From NCBI GenBank assembly GCA_033239005.1, contig BSQZ01000005.1:12937501-13001500 (forward strand): 64,000 nt of DNA, given 5' to 3'. The notes beneath the pieces were generated by a model that saw nothing but the letters and a program-made list of their open reading frames with translations, was not told the DNA's origin and did no database searches. The stretch is from Lamellibrachia satsuma. Its lineage: Eukaryota; Annelida; Polychaeta; Sabellida; Siboglinidae. Both the position numbers and the translations under genes were made by a program. Positions 58,040-64,000 of this stretch are shown piece by piece (position 1 is the first letter of the stretch; each line of letters starts with the position of its first letter).

Positions 58040-58469
58040 CGCGCGTACGTGTGTGTGCGTGAGAGCGTGCGTGCGTGCGTGCGTGCGTGCGTGCATGCGT
58101 GTGTGTGCCCATGTTGAGTAATGATTCGTGTGTGGGTGTGTATGAGTGCGTGTGTGCGTGCATGTTACGTGCGTGCGCGTACACATGTTCAGTAACGACT
58201 TTTGTATTGGGTTAGGCTATGACTCTGGTGTGTCTAGGACCATCTTGGGTAATATGATGACTCATACCATAGTATTCACGGGCCATGCTCATATTTCCAA
58301 CGCGTAATGCAATATGAGTCATTTGGAGAACATTTTCTTTCTCGTCCTCATAAAAAAGTAAACAACCCACGGATGCAATATAAATAATAATAATAATAAT
58401 ATATATAATAATATTGCCCATAGCAATAGTCTACCACGAGATCTTTTATGTCAACTTTACACACAGCAA

Positions 58470-58786
58470 ATATCTAATCATACGGCTCCAGAATATCAAT
58501 GTGAAAAAAAGTGGCTCATATTACAGACCATTCCCTACCACAGAGGATTATGTCACTGTCAAGTTTGCAGACAAAGCGAAAATGCATAACTACATAGGCA
58601 TGATCATAGGGAAAGATGACCGTGCAGATTTGGAAGGGCGTTTCTTGCGAAAGGAAGATGGAGAGGTATATGAGTCAGGGCATAAATTTGCGAGCTGTGG
58701 CTCGCCAATGGTGCAAAAATATCGTCCTGGCGAGTTTTTTTTAATAGTGGGCACCAGCTGGCGAATGCATGTTGTAAGTTGTTTTA
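58470..58786 (+). pseudogene. Transposase C-terminal accessory segment (probable)
   Basis: One frame from 58414 reads GSYYRPFPTTEDYVTVKFAD, KAKMHNYIGMIIGKDDRADL, EGRFLRKEDGEVYESGHKF. The DYV-VKF...YIG...FLRK pattern resembles the tail that follows the zinc finger in some pogo-type transposases, so it may be the end of the 56-57.7 kb element. It is cut by the element at 58787. Confidence 0.4.
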
Positions 58787-59104
58787 GGGTAGGGTGGGGC
58801 AAGACGCCCATATTAAGCAAGACACCTCATATTTATGAAGTTAGAAGGTAAGCTCTATTGATCATAGCTATTCTTTTAGCTTAGCACTATAATGTCTACA
58901 TCATACTAAGTTGCTTTGTAAATTTTATTCGCCGTGATTTCAAGATTAAAAAAACATAAAACAGGTGGGCGTTTTGCCTCACAGCCGGGGCGCAGTGCCC
59001 ACTCGGATGGGGCAAAGCCCCAGGCTTTGGATTATATTTGATAAAACAATGAAAAATCATTATTAACCTATTTTAATTTTTGTATTGAAATGCGTGGTTA
59101 TTAT

Positions 59105-59450
59105 TGAAATATGAACAACATAGACATTTTTTAAAGCAAACTGATGACTACAATACAATTTTAAGTCATCCATAAACGATGTGTAAAATTACATTCACTT
59201 GGAGGATATCACATGTGTTAAAATATAAACAAAATATAAACTACTGCTTAAAACAAACTGACAGCCATAATCTTAGGCCATATCCATACAGTGTGTAACA
59301 ATTAAATTCACCTGGAGGATATCACGTGTTAAAATATGAACAAAACAGCAAGGATTGCATAAAACAAACTGATAACCACAATCTTAGGCCATACACAAAC
59401 AACGTGTAATAATTACATTCACATAGACGATATCCTGTGTGTTAAAATAC
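59105..59450. repeat. ~113-bp degenerate tandem repeat, 3 copies
   Basis: Units share taaaacaaactga, ttaggccat, attcac, gatatc and tgttaaaatat. It is internal to the pogo-like element. Confidence 0.7.
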
Positions 59451-59559
59451 CTACTCGAGACCATGTAAAATAACACCAAAGAACACATACGTAAGCGTGT
59501 GTGTCAAAACAGTTCATGATGATAATTATAATCATCTGTAACCACGTGCTCTAGTCGAA

Positions 59560-59925
59560 CTAGTCAGATTCACAGTTTGGACATATGAGATGTGGAAGTT
59601 CCTCTGTGCACTTGTCATGTGCCCATCTCAGGCACTGCTGGCACTGGATCCAGACTTCCTTCGACTGGCTATTTCTGAAGTTGTCCCCATAAACCAAGCA
59701 AGGCCAGTCCTCCTCGTCGTCGCTGCTTCCAGGGGACACCTGCTGTCTGCGCCATTTCGGCTGTACGTTTCTGGCTTTCCTCTTCCCCAAACTCTTGCCC
59801 TTGTTCTGAACAAATTCCTTCTGCTCCAGCGCTTGCTTGAAGGGAGACGAAGAAAGCCTCGCCGTAGATTCTGGCTTCCGCGTTCTCTTCCTCGCAATGG
59901 CGAGTGTCGGTGTGGGAGAGAGCAT
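59560..59925 (-). pseudogene. pogo-type transposase C-terminal fragment with PHD-like finger
   Basis: Reads ARKRTRKPESTARLSSSPFK, GKSLGKRKARNV, SSDDEEDWPCLVYGDNF, EVWIQCQQCLRWAHDKCTEE, LPHLICPNCESD, then TAG at 59562-59560. The C-x2-C, C-x2-W-H-C, C-x2-C arrangement is the PHD-like finger that ends many pogo/Tigger-type transposases. No catalytic core is present inside the element, so it is a deletion derivative. Confidence 0.75.
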
Positions 59926-60494
59926 TCCTCGGTAGCTGTCAAGACAGTTGCCCCTCTCAGTCTTTCTTTTGTAAATTCGAACCGTGTCCCTGTAAATAAA
60001 ATAATTATTCCAACCTATTTGTATAAAGGAATAATCTTAACACATGGTGTAAAAGGGGCAAAACGCCTACACATAGGCGGTTTGTGCCATTACCTGATGG
60101 GCGTTTTGTCTCAGGTATGATATGTTAAAAAAATATGGAGTTACACGTGAGTGTCAAATATCGTCAACATTTGACATACTGCATATGTGATATATAGGAA
60201 CAGTATGCATTGCCATCTTTTTTTTTCTTAAAATTTTCTACTTATTCTTTATTCCTTTATAAATATGTATTGGTTACTAAAAATAGAGGGCAAAACTTTA
60301 AATGTCATTTTCATACTCACGTTTCTGTAGTCTCCTCGTACGTTCACCCAACGCATTCGCCAGGCGACAGCACCAGCTTACACGTCAAGACATTGTTATA
60401 TGCACGTCCGTTTTTAGTATTTAGGGGGTAGAAGTTACACCTTTAGTGGGTAGGAGTTACACCTCACGTAGGTGTCTTGTTCCACCATACCCTA

Positions 60495-61261
60495 CCTCAA
60501 AAAATTGGTGGACCTCCAAAGTTGCAACTTTTCGTAGGTTACGCAAATCATTCAAAGGAAACATTTAACAGCCGAAGTAAAACCGTAGCGCTACCTGCCT
60601 CTGTGGACGGAAGCATCCTCGTATGGCTGTGTCTGACGCTAGTTCGTTTCGTTCCACTACGCGTCACCACTGTATATTTAGTTAGATATTCAATCATGAA
60701 CTGTAATCATGAATAGGTTTAGACCTCTGAAAAAGCATCTTGTCAAAAGTCATTGCCAGAATTTCAGAATGCGTTCCACGACCATGGGCATGGCACTTGC
60801 GAAGTTGCGTTTTCGACTCATTCGCCATATTTTCGTTGTTAGGCCGCAGTTAGAAGTAAGATAACGGGGAAGTCGAATGTTTTGGTGTCGTGGTTTGAAT
60901 TACAAACCGGCATCACTACACATATATCTTTTAACATTATGATATATGACTAATATTGTATGACTTTGTGAACGTACATTTGATATTTGCTGTAAGAATG
61001 TAATTAGACACGACTGCCGGTGCACTACCAACGCCAACGATGGTAATAACCATGGTAATGATAATCCGGCATTTTTTTGGGTAAATTGCGTCTGAATTCT
61101 ACTGAATACTAATTTTTACGAGATTCTGTGTGCTAGTTTATGCAAGTAATTTTCTAGCGGTATGATTGGAACTTCTATTAAACATAATTCTGAACTTCAG
61201 AAGAGATACATGGTCGGTTTGATGCTAATAATGTATTATGATTCAGCTATTAAACTAGAAA
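60495..61261. other. Intergenic
   Basis: The + frame just after the element (PQKIGGPPKLQLFVGYANH) could be the continuation of the transposase tail cut at 58787, but this is weak. Nothing else recognised. Confidence 0.3.
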
Positions 61262-61262
61262 A

Positions 61263-61326
<64 letters not shown>

Positions 61327-61336
61327 CACACACACA
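61262..61336. repeat. (GCAC)n-(AC)n microsatellite
   Basis: About 13 GCAC units, then about 10 AC units. Confidence 0.97.
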
Positions 61337-61984
61337 TCTGCATGTTCACACTCACCTAATATGTACACTCACGTAATATGTACATATTATTTATTATACA
61401 TTACGTACATATTATGTTGTTGCTTTCCTCTTTACCCCTGAAGTCCGGGGTGAGGCTGGCATCGATACTGGCATTTTCTTTCTCCTCCTGTCACTGTTCC
61501 CATTTCACTGCCGTATCCTCCACACGTCCCCCTATCTCTCGTTGTCGTTCTCCAATCTCCTCCCAATCCCTCCAAATCTGTCTTCACACAGTCATCCCAC
61601 CTCTTCTCCTTCTCCCCTTCGCTCTGAGCAGCTCTTTGTTAACCCTTCCCCTTCCGATCGGTTTACGTGTGCAACCCACTTTAACCAACTTTTCACCAGC
61701 TTCCTCCTTAAATTCTCTTTCGCACCAACCTCCTCCCTCAGCTCCTGCATTCTTCCCTTGTTTACTTTTTCACTCCCGCAATTTTAATCACCCAGTTAAT
61801 TCCGCAAACTTCGACTTTCTTGGTTTTCCCTCATCGCCGTAGTCTCTATTATATTGTAGGCCGTGTAGATAGGCTGGTGTTACGCACAAACTACGTACCT
61901 ACCTTAGTATATGGTAATTAATAGATGAAACCTGCTCTCCCAGCCAATTGGCCCATAAATTTTATTGTTGGCTTCTAATTTTTT
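61337..61984. other. Intergenic, pyrimidine-rich part
   Basis: 61430-61830 is C/T-rich on + and gives open frames of Ser/Pro/Phe without motif. Not called as a gene. Confidence 0.4.
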
Positions 61985-62036
61985 TAATTCAGGGGCCAGC
62001 TGGCCCCTAAATTGTCAGACGAATTTTAAGCCCTGA
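61985..62036. mobile_element. hAT-like element end (fragment)
   Basis: On - it reads CAGGGCTTAAAATTCGTC and then GGGGCCAGCTGGCCCC, the typical end of hAT MITEs. The other end was not found. Confidence 0.4.
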
Positions 62037-62059
62037 TATCACGGTAAACCAACATTTCA

Positions 62060-62395
62060 TCCAAGAACGAAGACGAGTGTTGTTTTCCTCGAGAAGACAT
62101 CCTAATGAAACTGCCTCAAACAAAAACCTTTGGTGGCACAGTTCATCATTCCGTGCACATTCGGGAATTTAGACATCCATTGACTTCAGAACAACGCAGA
62201 ACCTACTATTAGCTTCACTGTAGATGCCATGGACTCTTAACTAAGTGTGTTAATTCATTCATTTAGTGTTTTGCCTTGTCAAGTACGTGTATATGTAACC
62301 AACGAGCCTACAAAGATACCTTAATTGTGTTCTGTTGAAACAGTTATACAAATAAAGCTGCGTTCCCCTATGTAGGCCAAAGTTCATTTCTACAC
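62060..62395. mobile_element. Family B element, right half
   Basis: Shares agaacgaagacgagtgtt at the left and ttatacaaataaagc at the right, with weaker similarity between, with 28370-28640. It may be the other half of the copy that begins at 55685. Confidence 0.5.
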
Positions 62396-62489
62396 GCGCT
62401 GTGTTTACATTCCGTCTTCTTCTTGTTTACACTGATTGTGACGTAGGGCCACACACATAGATAGAACACGCCAGGCAATCGCTTATAGG

Positions 62490-62700
62490 GAGGTGGGGCA
62501 TGTCCGCACACCTAAGGTATAATGTGTCATAACTAATTAACTCTTTATGCCAGAATTGTGGAATTGTGCCTTGTTAATCGGTATATTTAATACTTTACTA
62601 CTACCAATTATCAAACTTCAACTCCACTAAGAACACCATATATTTTATCAATATGTGTTGATTACGGGTGTGCGGATATGCCCTAGGGTAGTGGGGCATA
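62490..62700. mobile_element. Small foldback (MITE-like) element
   Basis: GGGGCATGTCCGCACACC at 62495-62512 and its near-inverse (ggtgtgcggatatgccct) at 62667-62684 bracket about 155 bp. The right side is followed by a second gtggggcatatc. Confidence 0.45.
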
Positions 62701-63016
62701 TCATCACAGGTATGTGCGAACACGAGCATACGTTGCGTATTTCAGACCTTTGTTACAGAGCAGAACACGAACTGCAATTATAAATTTAAGGCTGCAGAAC
62801 ATCACATAGCTTGTTAGGTATATCCATAGGTATTATTTGGGGTCAAATGAGTCCATATAGTTAATATAAACAGCTGTAGTTTATATAATACAATGACCTA
62901 AATGTTTTGTGAAGTGGATGTGTGATATTGGTCTGTGTCAACTACAGCGCACACGGAAAGCCATACGACGAAGAAAACCAAAAGGACACATAATAAAAAC
63001 AATATTATCATTATGG
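62701..63016. other. Intergenic
   Basis: Nothing recognised. Confidence 0.4.
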
Positions 63017-63570
63017 AGTGGGCCACGGGGAGGGGCGGGCCACGGGGAGGGGCGGGCCACGGGGAGGGGTGGGCCACGGGGAAGGGTTGGCCACGGGGAG
63101 GGGTGAGCCACGGGGAGGAGTGGGCCACGGGGAGATGTGAGCCACGGGGAGATGTGAGCCACGGGGAGGAGTGGGCCACGGGGAGGAGTGGGCCACTGGG
63201 AGGGGTGGGCCATGAGGAGGATTGGGCCACGTGGAGGGTTGAGCCACTGGGAGGAATGGGCCACGGGGAGGAATGGGTTACGGGGAGGAGTGGGCCACGG
63301 GGAGGGGTAAGCCACGGGGAGGGGTGGCCACGGGGAGGAGTGTGGGCCACTGGGAGGGGTGGGCCGTAGGGAGGAGTGGGCCACGTGGAGGGGTGAGCCA
63401 CGGGGAGGAGTGGGCCACGGGGAGAGGTAAGCCACGGGGAGGAGTGGGCCACGGGGAGGAGTGGGTCACGGGGAGGAGTGGGCCACGGGGAGGGGTGAGC
63501 CACGGGGAGGAGTGGGCCACGGGGAGGAGTGGGCCACGGGGAGGAGTGGACCACGGGGAGGAGTGAGCCA
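63017..63570. repeat. 17-bp GC-rich minisatellite (gggccacggggaggagt)
   Basis: About 33 copies with variants (ggggt, agccacggggag). It is strand-asymmetric and G-rich on +, with repeated GGGG runs. Open frames in all registers are artefacts. Confidence 0.95.
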
Positions 63571-63841
63571 AACTGTTCTCCACTGGAAGCTATTTAGTTG
63601 GGAATGCCCAAAGTCTAGGTCACATGAATCATTCCTATACTGTGCTCCTATCTTGGAAATCCGCTAAGCGGGAATTACTTGAAAAGTCAATGAAGGTAAT
63701 ACTTTCACGTGGAAAGTAAATTATCACGCGAACTTTCTGATGCGGTGCAAGTATAATTATGTATTTATGTTCGAAGCAGTTGTTACATTTCATCTAGAAA
63801 AGAAGGTGGTCGCGCATTAAACATCCAAAACACCCCCAGGG
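63571..63841. other. Spacer between two minisatellites
   Basis: No recognised feature. Confidence 0.4.
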
Positions 63842-64000
63842 AGGAGTGGCCCACCTGATCTGAGGGCGCACTGTGCCAATGGCCCACTAGATCTGAGGGT
63901 GCACTGTGCCAATGGCCCACTAGATCTGAGGGTGCACTGTGCCAATGGCCCATTAGATCTGAAGGCGCACTGTGCCAATGGCCCACTAGATCTGAAGGTG
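63842..64000. repeat. 33-bp minisatellite running off the window
   Basis: Four to five copies containing aatggcccactagatctgag and ggtgcactgtgcc. It continues beyond the right edge. Confidence 0.9.

Larger units (their letters stand above)
58787..60492 (-). mobile_element. Non-autonomous pogo-like element
   Basis: The left end GGGTAGGGTGGGGCAAGAC and right end (on -) GGGTATGGTGGAACAAGAC are inverted repeats, each bordered by TA (58785-58786, 60493-60494). Inner copies of ggggcaaaacgcc/ggcgttttgcc occur at 58970, 60053 and 60103. It keeps only a transposase C-terminus on -. Confidence 0.75.

Noticed and set aside
61378..61842. 154-codon Ser/Pro/Phe frame
   Set aside because: The product of a C/T-rich stretch; no domain, and a second frame is also open.
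62898..63667. Pro/Trp- and Gly-rich frames to 218 codons
   Set aside because: 17-bp minisatellite read in several registers.

Overview
This is a window of an animal nuclear genome, most likely a marine invertebrate. Genes are split by large introns with GT-AG boundaries, the background is AT-rich, and there are many minisatellites, microsatellites and DNA/LINE transposon relics. Nothing looks prokaryotic or organellar. The sequence alone does not settle the phylum.

Two conserved genes can be rebuilt exon by exon. On the + strand, 688-10140 carries the 3' part of an EPS8 gene (eight coding exons: SH3 domain, linker, C-terminal SAM-like actin-binding region, stop at 10140); its 5' exons lie left of the window. 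On the - strand, 55238-12504 carries a complete plastin/fimbrin gene: 12 coding exons, 1923 nt, 640 residues, two EF hands and four calponin-homology domains, all junction phases consistent. The stop codons lie about 2.4 kb apart, so the genes are convergent. Both products bind and bundle actin in microvilli and stereocilia.

The introns are mostly tandem arrays. Several touch or include splice sites: the exon 2 acceptor of plastin is repeated four times at 49-bp spacing, the exon 3 acceptor twice at 40 bp, and the exon 9 donor twice at 59 bp. The exon 10-11 intron (14799-18019) is almost wholly a 42-bp and a 14-bp array. Several arrays grew out of transposon coding sequence: two 30-bp arrays inside RTE-type LINE remnants (21.0-22.6 kb and 42.6-43.8 kb) and one inside the DDE core of a pogo-like transposase (56.3 kb).

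Mobile elements: a Tigger-like MITE (28986-32525, TA duplication) interrupted by a 2.57-kb piggyBac element (29627-32198) with a frameshifted transposase; a second, truncated MITE copy at 18210-19160; a 661-bp element at 28013-28673 with relatives at 55.7 and 62.1 kb; a hAT-like MITE (44772-45732); LINE fragments; and, upstream of plastin (56-60.5 kb), a broken pogo transposase with a non-autonomous pogo element (58787-60492) next to it. A THAP-like exon lies at 53.5 kb inside plastin intron 1. The right end (63.0-64.0 kb) is GC-rich minisatellite.
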